Origin: Microbacterium soli
GTDB taxonomy: Bacteria > Actinomycetota > Actinomycetes > Actinomycetales > Microbacteriaceae
Reading direction: 5' to 3'
Assembly (NCBI RefSeq): GCF_039539005.1
Contig: NZ_BAABCP010000001.1
Location: 930,001 to 994,000, forward strand
DNA length: 64,000 nt
Positions within the stretch are counted from its first letter, which is position 1. Every line of letters begins with the position of its first letter. The notes under the pieces are model-generated. The model was not told the DNA's origin. It was given only the letters and a program-made list of their open reading frames with translations, and did no database searches. Positions 10,886-21,402 of the stretch are shown here, one piece after another. Made by a program: the position numbers and the translations under genes.

Positions 10886-12733
10886 TCACTCCGGGGAGGA
10901 GGTCGGCGGCAGCGGTGCGGCCTGGACGGGCTGCGCCCCCGGCACGGCGTCCGTCGGGGCGACGATGACCCCCGCACCCGTCGGGGCGGCGGCGCCTTCG
11001 GCATCCGTCGAGCTCGCCTCGCCCCAGCGATGCGTGTGGTCGTGCGCGGCGGCGAGCGCGGCCGCCCGGCCCGTCCCGTCCAGCAGTGCGAGGGCCTCGT
11101 CGCGGTCGACGCCCGACAGCCCGCCCGAGACGGGCCCCAGGATCGAGTGCACATGCACGGCGGTCACGTGCTGGATGCGGTCGATCGGCCCCTGCGAGAG
11201 CGAGACGCTCTGCAGTCGAGCGAGCGGGAACACCGCGAGCTTGCGCCACAGCACCCCGCGCCGCAGCAGCAGCCCGAAGTCGGTCATGACGAAGCCGTGC
11301 CGCTTCCAGGACAGCGGACGATGCCACCAGGCGCGTCGCGGGATCGTGCGGTAGGGGTCGTCGGGGCCGGGGCCCAGGATGCCGTGCTCCCACACCAGGG
11401 GGATGTCGGCCCGGGGGATGTCGGGCAGGATGAGCGAGAGCACCCGCTCGACGTCGGCGCGCTGGCCGACCGGCAGCACGGTGTTGAACTGCTGTGTGCT
11501 GCTGTTGCTCTGCTGGGCCGCACTGCGACCGCTCATCCGGTTGATCTTGATCGTCCACCAGCCGAAGGGCCGCCACAGCAGCGACTGCGTCACCTCGACG
11601 GCGAAGATGCGGCCGGGGGGCAGCGTCTCCGTCACCGTGGTCAGCAGCCCGTACGTGATCCGGACACCGTCCGGCGTGGGTGCGATGGAGTAGCGCAGCG
11701 ACTTGGAGATCTGCGCCCAGGTGATGCCGACCGTGGCGATCACCAGCGGGATGCCCATGCCCAGCCCGATGCCGAGCATCGCGAGGCCGATGTCGGCGGC
11801 GCTCTCCCCCGAGGCGATCATGCCGAAAAGCGTGCCGCCCATCGACGCGGCGAACAGGGCGCCGAAGAACAGCAGCCAGAGGATGCCGCTCAGCAGCTGC
11901 GAGCCGATGAGCCGGCCGGTGGGGATCTTGACGACGCTCTCCGGGGCGACGTCGTCGAGGTCCACCCCGGTGAACAGGTCGCTGACCCCGTCGTTGACCG
12001 AGTCGACCAGGTGGGCGGTCCCGACGGGCGCCGTCGCGTCGGCGGTGCGGTGCGGTCGCCCGGCGGCCTGTTCCCGGGCGGAGCGCGCACCGGAGGCCAG
12101 GCGCAGGATGTCGGCGCGGATGGATTCGGCTCGCGGGGTGGCGAGGTACTCCAGGGGCACGTTGGCGTCGGTGCCCGCGCCGATGACCTCGAGTTTGGCG
12201 AGGCCGATCAGTCGGGCGGGGAACGGCCGGGTGAGATTCACGCCCTGCACGCGGTCCAGCGGCGCCCGGCGCTGCGAGCGGAAGATCATTCCCTTGCGCA
12301 TCTCGACGTGATCGCCCGTGATGCGGAACTGCTGGAACCGCCACACCAGCCAGAACACCACGACGAGCAGGACCGCCACGCCCAGCACGCCCAGCAGCGC
12401 CACCAGGAGCAGATTGTTGGCGAGCACCCAGTCCACCGGATCACCGGTGTGGTCGATGTAGACGGACTCCTCCGGGGCGAACAGGCCCACCGCCCAGGCG
12501 ATGAGGCGGTCGCGCATGTTGGAGATCGCGACGCCGGCGACGATGATCAGCACGAGGCCGCCCTTGAACAGCGGCGTGAGCGGATGCATCCGGTGCCATT
12601 CGCCGTCGGCGAGCGCCGAGGAGCCGCCCTCCGGCAGCACCGGAGGCGTCGCCGCGGGTGCGGGAGGCGGGGGCACCGGCGGTACCGGTGCGGCGGCGGG
12701 AGAGTCCCGGCGGGGGTCGGACGGCGTGCTCAC
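10886..12733 (-). CDS. Bacterial PH-domain membrane protein (YdbT-like)
   Basis: 615-aa membrane protein with three bacterial PH (bPH2) domains separated by paired transmembrane helices. The repeats are visible as HVEMRKGMIFRSQRRAPLDR, VRITYGLLTTVTETLPPGR and GLLLRRGVLWRKLAVFPLAR, each followed by a hydrophobic beta-strand pattern. The N-terminus is a Pro/Ala-rich cytosolic linker. The GTG start at 12733 overlaps the stop of the upstream PH gene as GTGA, so the two are translated together like the ydbS/ydbT pair. The role is unknown; B. subtilis YdbS/YdbT affect bacteriocin resistance. The open frame to 13183 is a shadow of the upstream gene. Confidence 0.85.
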   Translation of the reverse strand: MSTPSDPRRDSPAAAPVPPVPPPPAPAATPPVLPEGGSSALADGEWHRMHPLTPLFKGGLVLIIVAGVAISNMRDRLIAWAVGLFAPEESVYIDHTGDPVDWVLANNLLLVALLGVLGVAVLLVVVFWLVWRFQQFRITGDHVEMRKGMIFRSQRRAPLDRVQGVNLTRPFPARLIGLAKLEVIGAGTDANVPLEYLATPRAESIRADILRLASGARSAREQAAGRPHRTADATAPVGTAHLVDSVNDGVSDLFTGVDLDDVAPESVVKIPTGRLIGSQLLSGILWLLFFGALFAASMGGTLFGMIASGESAADIGLAMLGIGLGMGIPLVIATVGITWAQISKSLRYSIAPTPDGVRITYGLLTTVTETLPPGRIFAVEVTQSLLWRPFGWWTIKINRMSGRSAAQQSNSSTQQFNTVLPVGQRADVERVLSLILPDIPRADIPLVWEHGILGPGPDDPYRTIPRRAWWHRPLSWKRHGFVMTDFGLLLRRGVLWRKLAVFPLARLQSVSLSQGPIDRIQHVTAVHVHSILGPVSGGLSGVDRDEALALLDGTGRAAALAAAHDHTHRWGEASSTDAEGAAAPTGAGVIVAPTDAVPGAQPVQAAPLPPTSSPE

Positions 12734-13350
12734 AGCCCGGTCCTGCGGGTCTCGGCGACCTCGATGAGGGCGTCGCGCAGGGCCTCGGCGGCCTCCTGCG
12801 TGAGCCCGGGGATCTGCACGCCCGTCGCCGCGGCGGCCGTGACCATCTTCAGCTGCGAGATGCCGAAGGCGCGGTCCAACGGGCCCTGCGTGATGTCGAC
12901 GAGCTGCAGCCGCCCGTAGGGGACGGCCACCATGCGCTGCCACAGGATGCCCTTGCGGAAGACGATGTCGTCCGCACGCAGCGCGTACCCCAGGGCACGG
13001 GCCTGGCGCGGCACGATGAGAAGCGTGATCAGGGTGATCAGCACCAGCGCGCCGGCGGGCAGCCACGGCCACGCCTGCCCGGTCACGAGGCCGACGACGA
13101 CGGCCGCGATGATCACGACGGCGATGAGGATGGCGTCCTGCACGATCTGCGACACGACGTAGCGCGGGGAGATCTGATGCCACACGCCGTCGAGGGCGAG
13201 CGCCGACAAGCTTCGCGGCGCGCGCAGGGCCCGGTAGGTGCCCGCGTCCAGCGCGGGAGCGGATGCCGGGGCAGCGGCGGATTCGGAGAGCTGAGCCGCT
13301 GACGCGGCGCCGTCCGGATCACGGGGCGGGGTCGTCGGGCTCTCGGTCAT
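12730..13350 (-). CDS. Bacterial PH-domain membrane protein (YdbS-like)
   Basis: 206-aa membrane protein: a disordered N-terminus rich in Ala/Ser/Pro, a pair of transmembrane helices (about residues 68-115), then one bPH2 domain containing DIVFRKGILWQRMVAVPYGR and LDRAFGISQLKMVTA. It is the short partner of the 615-aa PH protein that follows, joined by a 4-nt GTGA overlap. It overlaps the DUF3180 stop by 32 nt. The function is unknown. Confidence 0.85.
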   Translation of the reverse strand: MTESPTTPPRDPDGAASAAQLSESAAAPASAPALDAGTYRALRAPRSLSALALDGVWHQISPRYVVSQIVQDAILIAVVIIAAVVVGLVTGQAWPWLPAGALVLITLITLLIVPRQARALGYALRADDIVFRKGILWQRMVAVPYGRLQLVDITQGPLDRAFGISQLKMVTAAAATGVQIPGLTQEAAEALRDALIEVAETRRTGL

Positions 13351-13783
13351 CAGGTTCCTCCGGCAGAGTGCAGAACTGTTCGGCGACGAGCGCCGCCCCG
13401 ACCAGTACCAGTGCGCCGACGATCAGGGCGATCATCGCCACAGTCGACCCTACCTGCGCGGGCACCGGCCTTGTCGACAGGAACACGAGCAGTCCCGCGC
13501 CGAATCCGGCGATGAGGGCGCCCAGCAGGCTGGACGCCCTGGCGAGCGTCGCGGCGTGCACGGCGCGGAACGGGTCCACCCGTGCGCCGCCGCGCAGACT
13601 GCGGCGCACCGGCCAGGCCAGCGCCAGCGTCGCGGCCGCGATGAGCAGCAGCATGACCGGCAGCAGCGGCGACGGTGTGAACGTCGCCCGGCCGGTCGCG
13701 GTCAGCACCTGGTCGAGCCCGAACCCGCAGCCCGCCGCCAGCAGGGCGAGCACGGCCAGCACCCCGGCGGAGGTCCGCCTCAC
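13319..13783 (-). CDS. DUF3180 membrane protein
   Basis: 154-aa protein with four predicted transmembrane helices (residues 5-25, 40-62, 85-108 and 118-140) and an acidic C-terminus ending DDREPDDPAP. The size, topology and position directly after folK match DUF3180, an uncharacterised actinobacterial family. I chose GTG at 13783 because it forms a GTGA overlap with the folK stop; an open frame to 13864 lies inside folK. Confidence 0.85.
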   Translation of the reverse strand: MRRTSAGVLAVLALLAAGCGFGLDQVLTATGRATFTPSPLLPVMLLLIAAATLALAWPVRRSLRGGARVDPFRAVHAATLARASSLLGALIAGFGAGLLVFLSTRPVPAQVGSTVAMIALIVGALVLVGAALVAEQFCTLPEEPDDREPDDPAP

Positions 13784-14313
13784 CGTCGGCCCTTCAGACG
13801 CCGCACCAGCTCGTCCACCCGTCCGGCGCCGGGCAGCACGGCATCCGGGTCTATGCTCAGCCACGGTTCCAGCACGAACAGCCGCTCGGCCGCGCGCGGG
13901 TGCGGGACCAGCAGATGCTCCGCATCGCTGCGGAAGTCGCCGTAGGCGATGAGATCGAGGTCCAGGGTGCGGTCCCCCCAGCGCTGCAGGCGCACGCGAC
14001 CCTGTTCCTCCTCCACCGCGTGCAGCATGCCCAGCAGCACCTGCGGAGCCAGTCGGGTGGTCAGCAGCGCGACGGCGTTGAGATAGCGCGGGGCGTCCGG
14101 GTCGGGCCCGTCGAGCTTCACGGCGACGGTTTCCACGGGCTCCGACATGACGAGGTCATCGACCAGGGGCAGCCTGCGCAGCCGCTCGGCCGCCGCGCGG
14201 AGCATCTCGCCACGGTCGCCCTCGTTGGATCCCAGTGCCACCACGGCGACCTGCGGCTCGCGGCCTGGACGCGGGTCGGGCGGCTCGGGCAGGTGCGTCA
14301 GTCGGACGTCCAC
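13780..14313 (-). CDS. folK: HPPK, 6-hydroxymethyl-dihydropterin pyrophosphokinase
   Basis: 177-aa enzyme that transfers pyrophosphate from ATP to 6-hydroxymethyl-7,8-dihydropterin, just before the FolP step. The start region VVALGSNEGDRGEML and the signature RWGDRTLDLDLIAYGD, with its metal-binding aspartates, are clear; VPHPRAAERLFVLEPW follows. The GTG start at 14313 is preceded by GAAGGAGG at good spacing and overlaps the end of folB by 16 nt. Confidence 0.96.
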   Translation of the reverse strand: MDVRLTHLPEPPDPRPGREPQVAVVALGSNEGDRGEMLRAAAERLRRLPLVDDLVMSEPVETVAVKLDGPDPDAPRYLNAVALLTTRLAPQVLLGMLHAVEEEQGRVRLQRWGDRTLDLDLIAYGDFRSDAEHLLVPHPRAAERLFVLEPWLSIDPDAVLPGAGRVDELVRRLKGRR

Positions 14314-14690
14314 GCCGGCGCCTCCTTCTGCATCCGGTGGACGCTGACCGCCACGTCCGCGAAGGTCTGCGCGATGGGCGCGTGCGGCTTGTGCACGGTC
14401 ACGGTGACGACCTTGACGCGCTCGTCCTCCAGCACGGCGTCCGCGATGCGCTGCGCGAGGGTCTCGATGAGGTTGACGGGCTCGCCGGCGACGATCGCCG
14501 CGACACGGTCGGCCAGTTCGCCGTAGTGCACGGTGTCGGTGACGTCGTCCGAGGCCGCCGCGGCCCCCAGCGGCAGCCCGAGCCTCAGATCGATCGTGAA
14601 CTCCTGGCCGTCACGGCGCTCGAAGTCGAAGACTCCGTGGTGTCCGAAGACCGTCAGCCCGGTCAGCACGATCTCGTCGAGCAGGTCCAT
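14298..14690 (-). CDS. folB: Dihydroneopterin aldolase
   Basis: 130-aa enzyme converting 7,8-dihydroneopterin to 6-hydroxymethyl-dihydropterin and glycolaldehyde. The family pattern DEIVLTGLTVFGHHGVF opens the protein, and VHKPHAPI near the C-terminus is the conserved catalytic-lysine region. Length is standard. The ATG at 14690 lies 1 nt after the folP stop (TGAG-ATG), so coupled translation is expected. The open frame to 15374 is antisense-frame noise over folP. Confidence 0.96.
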   Translation of the reverse strand: MDLLDEIVLTGLTVFGHHGVFDFERRDGQEFTIDLRLGLPLGAAAASDDVTDTVHYGELADRVAAIVAGEPVNLIETLAQRIADAVLEDERVKVVTVTVHKPHAPIAQTFADVAVSVHRMQKEAPAWTSD

Positions 14691-14691
14691 C

Positions 14692-15501
14692 TCACACTCC
14701 GTCCCACGCGCCGACGACCGCCAGCGCATCCCTCGTGGCCGCCACGTCGTGCACGCGCACCGCCCAGACCCCGGCGCGCGCGGCCAGCGCGCTCGTGACC
14801 GCCGTCGCCAGGTCGCGCCGGCGCTCGCTGAGCGGCGTGTCATCGGAGGCCCGATGCAGGGCATCCGCCAGCAGCCGCTTGCGGGAGGTGCCCACCAGCA
14901 CCCGGTGGCCGAGCACGGAGATCTCGTCGAGCCCGCGCAGCACCTCCCAGTTCTGCTCAGCGGTCTTCGCGAACCCGATGCCCGGATCGACGATGATCCG
15001 CGCCGGGGCGATGCCCGCCGCCATGGCTGCCTCCACGCGCCCGCGCAGCTCCGCCGCCACCTCGCGCGCCACGCGCGTGTACTGCGCGTGCGCGTACATG
15101 TCCTCGCTCGGTCCCCGCCAATGCCCGAGGGCGATGTCGGCCCCGAGATCGGCGACGGCGGGCAGCATCCGCTCGTCGGCGAGCCCGCCGGACACGTCGT
15201 TGACGATCCGGGTGCCCGCTCGCACGGCGGCGACGGCGGTGTCGGCGTTGAGGGTGTCGATGGAGGTGGGGATGCCGGCATCCGTGAGCGCCTCGATGAC
15301 CGGAAGCACACGTGCGCGCTCGACGGCCGGATCGACGCGCACGGCGCCGGGGCGGGTCGACTCCCCGCCCACATCGATGATCGCCGCGCCCTGTGCGCGC
15401 ATGAGGTGCGCCCGCGCGATGGCGGCGTCCGGGTCGACGTACCTGCCGCCGTCGCTGAACGAGTCGGGGGTGGTGTTGAGGACGCCCCAGATGCCGGTCA
15501 T
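14692..15501 (-). CDS. folP: Dihydropteroate synthase
   Basis: 269-aa TIM-barrel enzyme condensing p-aminobenzoate with 6-hydroxymethyl-dihydropterin pyrophosphate; it is the target of sulfonamides. Both signatures are present: GVLNTTPDSFSDGGRY at the N-terminus and IIDVGGESTRPGA. DPGIGFAKTAEQNW and GTSRKRLL (pABA and pterin pocket loops) are intact. It overlaps folE as ATGA and is followed 1 nt later by folB. Confidence 0.97.
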   Translation of the reverse strand: MTGIWGVLNTTPDSFSDGGRYVDPDAAIARAHLMRAQGAAIIDVGGESTRPGAVRVDPAVERARVLPVIEALTDAGIPTSIDTLNADTAVAAVRAGTRIVNDVSGGLADERMLPAVADLGADIALGHWRGPSEDMYAHAQYTRVAREVAAELRGRVEAAMAAGIAPARIIVDPGIGFAKTAEQNWEVLRGLDEISVLGHRVLVGTSRKRLLADALHRASDDTPLSERRRDLATAVTSALAARAGVWAVRVHDVAATRDALAVVGAWDGV

Positions 15502-16109
15502 GCCCCGGCCTCGTGCGAACCCGGCGCACCGGCTCCGATGAGGGCGATCAGCTCGGTCCGCGCGACGGGATCGGTGAACTCCCCGCGGACGGCGACGGTG
15601 AGCGTCGACGCGTCCGGCTGACGGCCGCCGCGCATGGTCACGCAGCCGTGCGAGGCGTCCAGCACGACCAGCACCCCACGGGCGTCCAGGTGCGCGTCCA
15701 GGGCATCCGCGATCTGCTCACCGAGCCTCTCCTGCACCTGCGGACGCGCGGCGAGGGTCTCCACGACCTTGACGAGCGACCCCAGCCCGACGACCTGCTC
15801 ACCGGGGAGGTACGCCAGGTGCGCGACACCCGCGAACGGAAGCAGGTGGTGCTCGCAGACGGAGCGGAAGCGGACGCCGCGCAGCAGCACCGCACCCGAC
15901 GGCAGCGTGCCGGGGGCCGGGCCCCGGGACACGCTGATCGTGCGCGCGAGGTGCGCGCCGGGGTCCTCGCCGATGCCGGCGAACAGCTCATCGTAGAGCA
16001 TCGCCATCCTGCTCGGGGTCTGCGTCAGCCCCGGACGATCCGGGTCCTCGCCGATCGCCTCGAGCAGCTCTCTCACGAGCCGTTCGATGCGTGCTCTGTC
16101 GACAGCCAC
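15498..16109 (-). CDS. folE: GTP cyclohydrolase I
   Basis: 203-aa enzyme forming dihydroneopterin triphosphate from GTP, the first step of folate synthesis. Zinc and catalytic residues are visible in SVCEHHLLPF and in SHGCVTMRGG. RPGLTQTPSRMAMLYDELF matches the N-terminal helical region. The GTG start lies 1 nt after the ftsH stop. Together with folP, folB and folK it gives four consecutive folate genes. Confidence 0.97.
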   Translation of the reverse strand: MAVDRARIERLVRELLEAIGEDPDRPGLTQTPSRMAMLYDELFAGIGEDPGAHLARTISVSRGPAPGTLPSGAVLLRGVRFRSVCEHHLLPFAGVAHLAYLPGEQVVGLGSLVKVVETLAARPQVQERLGEQIADALDAHLDARGVLVVLDASHGCVTMRGGRQPDASTLTVAVRGEFTDPVARTELIALIGAGAPGSHEAGA

Positions 16110-16110
16110 G

Positions 16111-18114
<2,004 letters not shown>

Positions 18115-18219
18115 GATCCGTTCAGCGTACCGCCCGGCCACTGGCCTCCCGCTGTGCGTTCACCATCGGCGTACCGTGAGTCGCCCATGGGGTCGCTGAG
18201 CGCGCGCCCCACCGTCGGG

Positions 18220-18771
18220 TCAGGAGTATACGTGCGGGGCGAGCACGGCGATGTCACGGAGGTTGCGGTAGCGCTCGGCGTAATCCAGCCCGTAGCCGAC
18301 GACGAACTCGTTGGGGATGTCGAAGCCGACGTACTTGCAGCGGATCTCGACCTTGGCGGCATCGGGCTTGCGCAGCAGGGCGAGCACCTCGATGGACTCC
18401 GCGCCGCGGGACTCGAAGTTCTCCAGCAGCCAGCTCAGCGTCAGACCGGAGTCGATGATGTCCTCGACGATGAGGACGTGCTTGCCGTGCAGGTCGGTGT
18501 CGAGGTCCTTGCGGATCTGCACGACGCCGCTGGACTTCGTCCCCGCTCCGTAACTGGACACGGCCATCCAGTCCATCGGCGCGTGGAACGGCAGGGCCCG
18601 GACGAAGTCGGCCATCACCATGACCGCCCCCTTGAGGACGCCGATGAGGATGAGGTCCTTGCCCGCGTAGTCCTGCGCGACCCGGACGGCGAGCTCGTCG
18701 AGCTTGGCGTGGATCTCCTGCTCGGTGACGAGGATCTGGGCGAGGTCTGCTTCGATGTCCGCTACGCGCAT
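18220..18771 (-). CDS. hpt: Hypoxanthine phosphoribosyltransferase
   Basis: 183-aa purine-salvage enzyme making IMP or GMP from hypoxanthine or guanine with PRPP. The PRPP-binding motif VLIVEDIIDSGLT and the loop VSSYGAGTKSSG are clear, and FVVGYGLDYAERYRNL is the usual C-terminal base-binding segment. A TAAACT box ends 6 nt before the ATG, pointing to a leaderless message. The gene lies 105 bp upstream of ftsH, so it may be transcribed with it or separately. Confidence 0.96.
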   Translation of the reverse strand: MRVADIEADLAQILVTEQEIHAKLDELAVRVAQDYAGKDLILIGVLKGAVMVMADFVRALPFHAPMDWMAVSSYGAGTKSSGVVQIRKDLDTDLHGKHVLIVEDIIDSGLTLSWLLENFESRGAESIEVLALLRKPDAAKVEIRCKYVGFDIPNEFVVGYGLDYAERYRNLRDIAVLAPHVYS

Positions 18772-18777
18772 GGGACG

Positions 18778-18783
18778 AGTTTA
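18778..18783 (-). promoter_or_regulatory. -10 box of hpt (leaderless)
   Basis: TAAACT on the minus strand with a 6-nt gap to the hpt ATG and no ribosome-binding site. The same spacing recurs at many starts in the window. Confidence 0.5.
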
Positions 18784-18849
18784 GAGTGTGCTCCTGCGAC
18801 ATCCGCACTACTGTGAGCGGAGGAGCGGGCACCCCGCCTGCGGGGAAAG

Positions 18850-19440
18850 ATGAAGATGAACCTCGACGAGATCCTGAAGCAGGTGCCGATCGATGACATC
18901 GCCGAGAAGTTCGGCGTGAGCCGCGATGTGGCCCAGCAGGCGGTGCAGGAGGGCGGCGCGGCGCTCCTGGGCGGGCTCGCCAAGAACGCCGAGACGGCGG
19001 AGGGCTCCTCCGCGATCGAGCAGGCGCTGAGCAGGCACGGCGGCTTCTCCGGTGCCGCGAAGGTCGACGACGTGGACCAGGTCGACGGCGGGAAGATCCT
19101 CGGGCACGTGTTCGGGGAGAATCAGCAGGAGGTGGCGGCCGGGCTGACCGCTTCGGACAAGACCGCCGGCGGCATTGACTTCGGCAAGCTGCTGCCGATC
19201 CTCGCTCCGATCATCATGGGCGTCATCGCCAATGCGAACAAGGGCGGCAGCGGCGGAGGTCTCGGCGGCATCCTCGGGGGGCTGCTGAGCGGCGGGCAGC
19301 AGTCCGCCCAGTCCTCGGGCGGCGGCCTGGGCGACATCCTGGGTGGCCTGGGCGGTCTGTTCGGCGGCGGGCAGAGCAGCGCCTCCGGCGGCGGGAACGT
19401 GATCGGAGACCTCCTCGGCGGCCTCTTCGGCAAGAAGTAG
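18850..19440 (+). CDS. DUF937 domain-containing protein
   Basis: 196-aa protein with an N-terminal helical DUF937 region (MNLDEILKQVPIDDIAEKFG, then FGVSRDVAQQAVQEGGAALLGGL), a hydrophobic stretch FGKLLPILAPIIMGVIANA, and a glycine-rich tail of repeated GGLG/GGLLSGG units. The function is unknown; the family is widespread and cytosolic or loosely membrane-associated. Two in-frame starts exist, ATG 18850 and ATG 18856; the latter has better spacing from GGGGAAAG. A short CCCCG-CCTG-CGGGG hairpin (18832-18845) covers that ribosome-binding site. TACTGT at 18809-18814 is a possible -10. Confidence 0.82.
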   Translation: MKMNLDEILKQVPIDDIAEKFGVSRDVAQQAVQEGGAALLGGLAKNAETAEGSSAIEQALSRHGGFSGAAKVDDVDQVDGGKILGHVFGENQQEVAAGLTASDKTAGGIDFGKLLPILAPIIMGVIANANKGGSGGGLGGILGGLLSGGQQSAQSSGGGLGDILGGLGGLFGGGQSSASGGGNVIGDLLGGLFGKK

Positions 19441-19463
19441 GCCCGACCTCGCGGGGGCGCTGG

Positions 19464-19640
19464 CCGCACAGACGGATGCAGGGCGTCGGCGAGGCCGGAG
19501 AACCCCTCCGCGGCGAGCGCGGTGAACAGACCCCTGCGGTCGCCGAAGTGGTGCGCGGGGGCGGCGTGGGAGACACCCGCACGCCGGGCGAGGTCCCGCA
19601 TCGACAGCGCGTCCGCTCCCGCCGGAGCGCCGTCGTCATC
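19464..19640 (-). pseudogene. TetR-family regulator remnant (HTH only)
   Basis: A minus-strand frame reads SMRDLARRAGVSHAAPAHHF and then GDRRGLFTALAAEGF with LADAL, a textbook TetR helix-turn-helix. The frame then runs into sequence antisense to the DUF937 gene and loses all resemblance, so the ligand-binding domain is missing. Upstream, the frame passes through a GATGACGACGGC tandem repeat and into tilS without a credible start. It looks like the decayed stump of a regulator gene. Only about 58 codons are recognisable. Confidence 0.6.
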
Positions 19641-19707
19641 GCCGTCGTCATCGCCGTCGTCGGCTGACCCGTCCGGCGCTGCGGCGCGGGCGATCAGGCA
19701 CCGGTGC

Positions 19708-20700
19708 TCAGCGGCGGGCGGCGAACACGATCCGCGGACCGACGCGACGGGCCGTGCATCCGGGCAGGTCGATGGGCCCCTGCCCCGACCAGTCGGTCGC
19801 GAGCCGGGCGACCTCGAGGGTCTGCACGCGGGTGAGGCCGACGCCGAACTCGCTGTCGACCACCAGGCGGATGATGCGGTTGCGCAGCGCCGCGGGGTTG
19901 GCGGCGAGGGCGGCGACGCTGACGGAGATGCCCGCCTCGGCGTGCTCGACGATGTCCTCGATGGTCTCGTGGATCATCTCGTCGAACGCCGCGGCGTCCT
20001 CACGAAGCTGCTCGGCCGTGCGGGCCAGCGCCGCCGCGATGCCGGGGCCGAGCTCCCGCTCCAGCACCGGCAGCACCCGCTCGCGCACACGCACGCGGGC
20101 GAAGCGCGGCTCGCTGTTCTGCGGGTCGTCCCACGGCTGAAGACCGGATGCCGTGCAGCACGCCCGCGTGGTCACACGGGTCACCGCGAGCAGGGGCCGC
20201 AACCACCGCGTCCCGTCGTCGTCCTCGCGCACCGGAGCCATGCCCTGCAGGCTCGCCGCACCCGACCCGCGGGCCAGTCCCAGCAGCACGCTCTCGGCCT
20301 GATCGTCGAGGGTGTGCCCCAGCAGGACCGCGGATGCCCCGAGCTCGCGTGCGCAGCGCCGCAGCGCCTCGTAGCGGGCGATGCGCGCGGCGGCCTCCGG
20401 CCCGTCCGGATGCCGTGGGTCGACGTCGACGGCGATCACCTGCGCCGCCGCTCCCAGAGACCGCGCCTGGTCGGCGGCCCGCCGGGCCACGGCATCCGAT
20501 CCCTCCTGCAGACCGTGGTCGACGACGGCCGTCGTGACCTGCGCATCGATCCTGGCCGCCTCGAAGACCGTCGCCGCCGTGAGCGCGAGCGAGTCGGCGC
20601 CGCCGGAGAGCGCGACCACGAGGCGGCCACCCGCGTGCGGGGCGACCGCCGCGCGCACGGCACGGCGGACTTCGGCGATGGCGGGATCGAGGGACGGCAT
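19708..20700 (-). CDS. tilS: tRNA(Ile)-lysidine synthetase
   Basis: 330-aa N-type ATP pyrophosphatase that converts the wobble cytidine of tRNA-Ile(CAU) to lysidine, changing its decoding from AUG to AUA. The P-loop is VVALSGGADSLALTAA; AVVDHGLQEGSD and LLGHTLDDQAESVLLGLARGSG are the other family signatures. The C-terminal substrate-binding region is short, as in actinobacterial members. I chose the ATG at 20700: TACGGT ends 6 nt before it, and upstream codons overlap the ppa promoter region. Confidence 0.95.
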   Translation of the reverse strand: MPSLDPAIAEVRRAVRAAVAPHAGGRLVVALSGGADSLALTAATVFEAARIDAQVTTAVVDHGLQEGSDAVARRAADQARSLGAAAQVIAVDVDPRHPDGPEAAARIARYEALRRCARELGASAVLLGHTLDDQAESVLLGLARGSGAASLQGMAPVREDDDGTRWLRPLLAVTRVTTRACCTASGLQPWDDPQNSEPRFARVRVRERVLPVLERELGPGIAAALARTAEQLREDAAAFDEMIHETIEDIVEHAEAGISVSVAALAANPAALRNRIIRLVVDSEFGVGLTRVQTLEVARLATDWSGQGPIDLPGCTARRVGPRIVFAARR

Positions 20701-20706
20701 ACCACC

Positions 20707-20712
20707 ACCGTA
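20707..20712 (-). promoter_or_regulatory. -10 box of tilS (leaderless)
   Basis: TACGGT on the minus strand, 6 nt from the tilS ATG, with no Shine-Dalgarno. It is divergent from the ppa promoter (TAGGCT at 20761-20766). Confidence 0.45.
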
Positions 20713-20760
20713 TTGCGCTCGGCTCCGTGGAGCGGTACAGAGCCGCCGGACAGCCGCGAG

Positions 20761-20766
20761 TAGGCT
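20761..20766 (+). promoter_or_regulatory. -10 box of ppa
   Basis: TAGGCT, 44 nt before the ppa ATG. The leader carries TGAGGAG as the ribosome-binding site, so ppa is a leadered gene. Confidence 0.35.
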
Positions 20767-20810
20767 GGTCTGCGGCATCCACCCGACATCATCTCCTGAG
20801 GAGCATCCGC

Positions 20811-21299
20811 ATGGCACATGACGCCGTCATCGAGATCCCGCGCGGCAGCCGCGTGAAGTACGAGGTCGACCACGAGACCGGTCGGGTGCACCTCGACCGC
20901 GTGCTGTACACGACCTTCGGCTACCCGGCCGACTACGGCTACTTCGACAACACGCTCGGCGAGGACGGCGACCCGCTGGACGTGCTCGTGCTGCTGGACC
21001 ACGCCATCTACCCGGGCGTCGTCGTGAACGTGCGCCCCGTCGCCGTGCTGAAGATGAGCGATGAAGCCGGCGGAGACGACAAGCTCGTCGCGGTGCTGTC
21101 GAACGACCCCCGCTGGGCGCACATCCAGGACGTCGACGACCTGGCCGAGTACACGAAGAAGGAGATCGCGCACTTCTTCGAGCACTACAAGGACCTCGAG
21201 CCGAACAAGTGGGTCAAGGTCGACGAGTGGGGGAACGCCGCCGAGGCGCAGCGCATCCTCGACGAGGCGATCGCGCGTTTCGAGGCCGAGGGCCACTGA
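20811..21299 (+). CDS. ppa: Inorganic diphosphatase
   Basis: 162-aa family I pyrophosphatase that hydrolyses PPi to phosphate and pulls biosynthetic reactions forward. The metal-binding signature EDGDPLDVLVLL is present, preceded by TTFGYPADYGYFDNT, and KDLEPNKWVKVDEWG lies near the C-terminus. Length is normal for an actinobacterial enzyme. TGAGGAG precedes the ATG at 20811 by 7 nt. A strong hairpin terminator follows at 21315-21350. Confidence 0.97.
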   Translation: MAHDAVIEIPRGSRVKYEVDHETGRVHLDRVLYTTFGYPADYGYFDNTLGEDGDPLDVLVLLDHAIYPGVVVNVRPVAVLKMSDEAGGDDKLVAVLSNDPRWAHIQDVDDLAEYTKKEIAHFFEHYKDLEPNKWVKVDEWGNAAEAQRILDEAIARFEAEGH

Positions 21300-21314
21300 G
21301 CTCTCCGCCAGACG

Positions 21315-21350
21315 GACGAAGGACCCCGGTTCGCGCCGGGGGTCTTCGTC
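21315..21350. terminator. Bidirectional hairpin terminator
   Basis: Inverted repeat GACGAAGGACCCCGG / CCGGGGGTCTTCGTC just after the ppa stop, able to form a long GC-rich stem on either strand. It lies between convergent ppa and the M23 peptidase gene and probably serves both. Confidence 0.75.
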
Positions 21351-21402
21351 GTCTGCGCCCGTTCCCTCCGCCCCGTGCCGGCCGTGTGCGGGGAGCGGAT
21401 GC

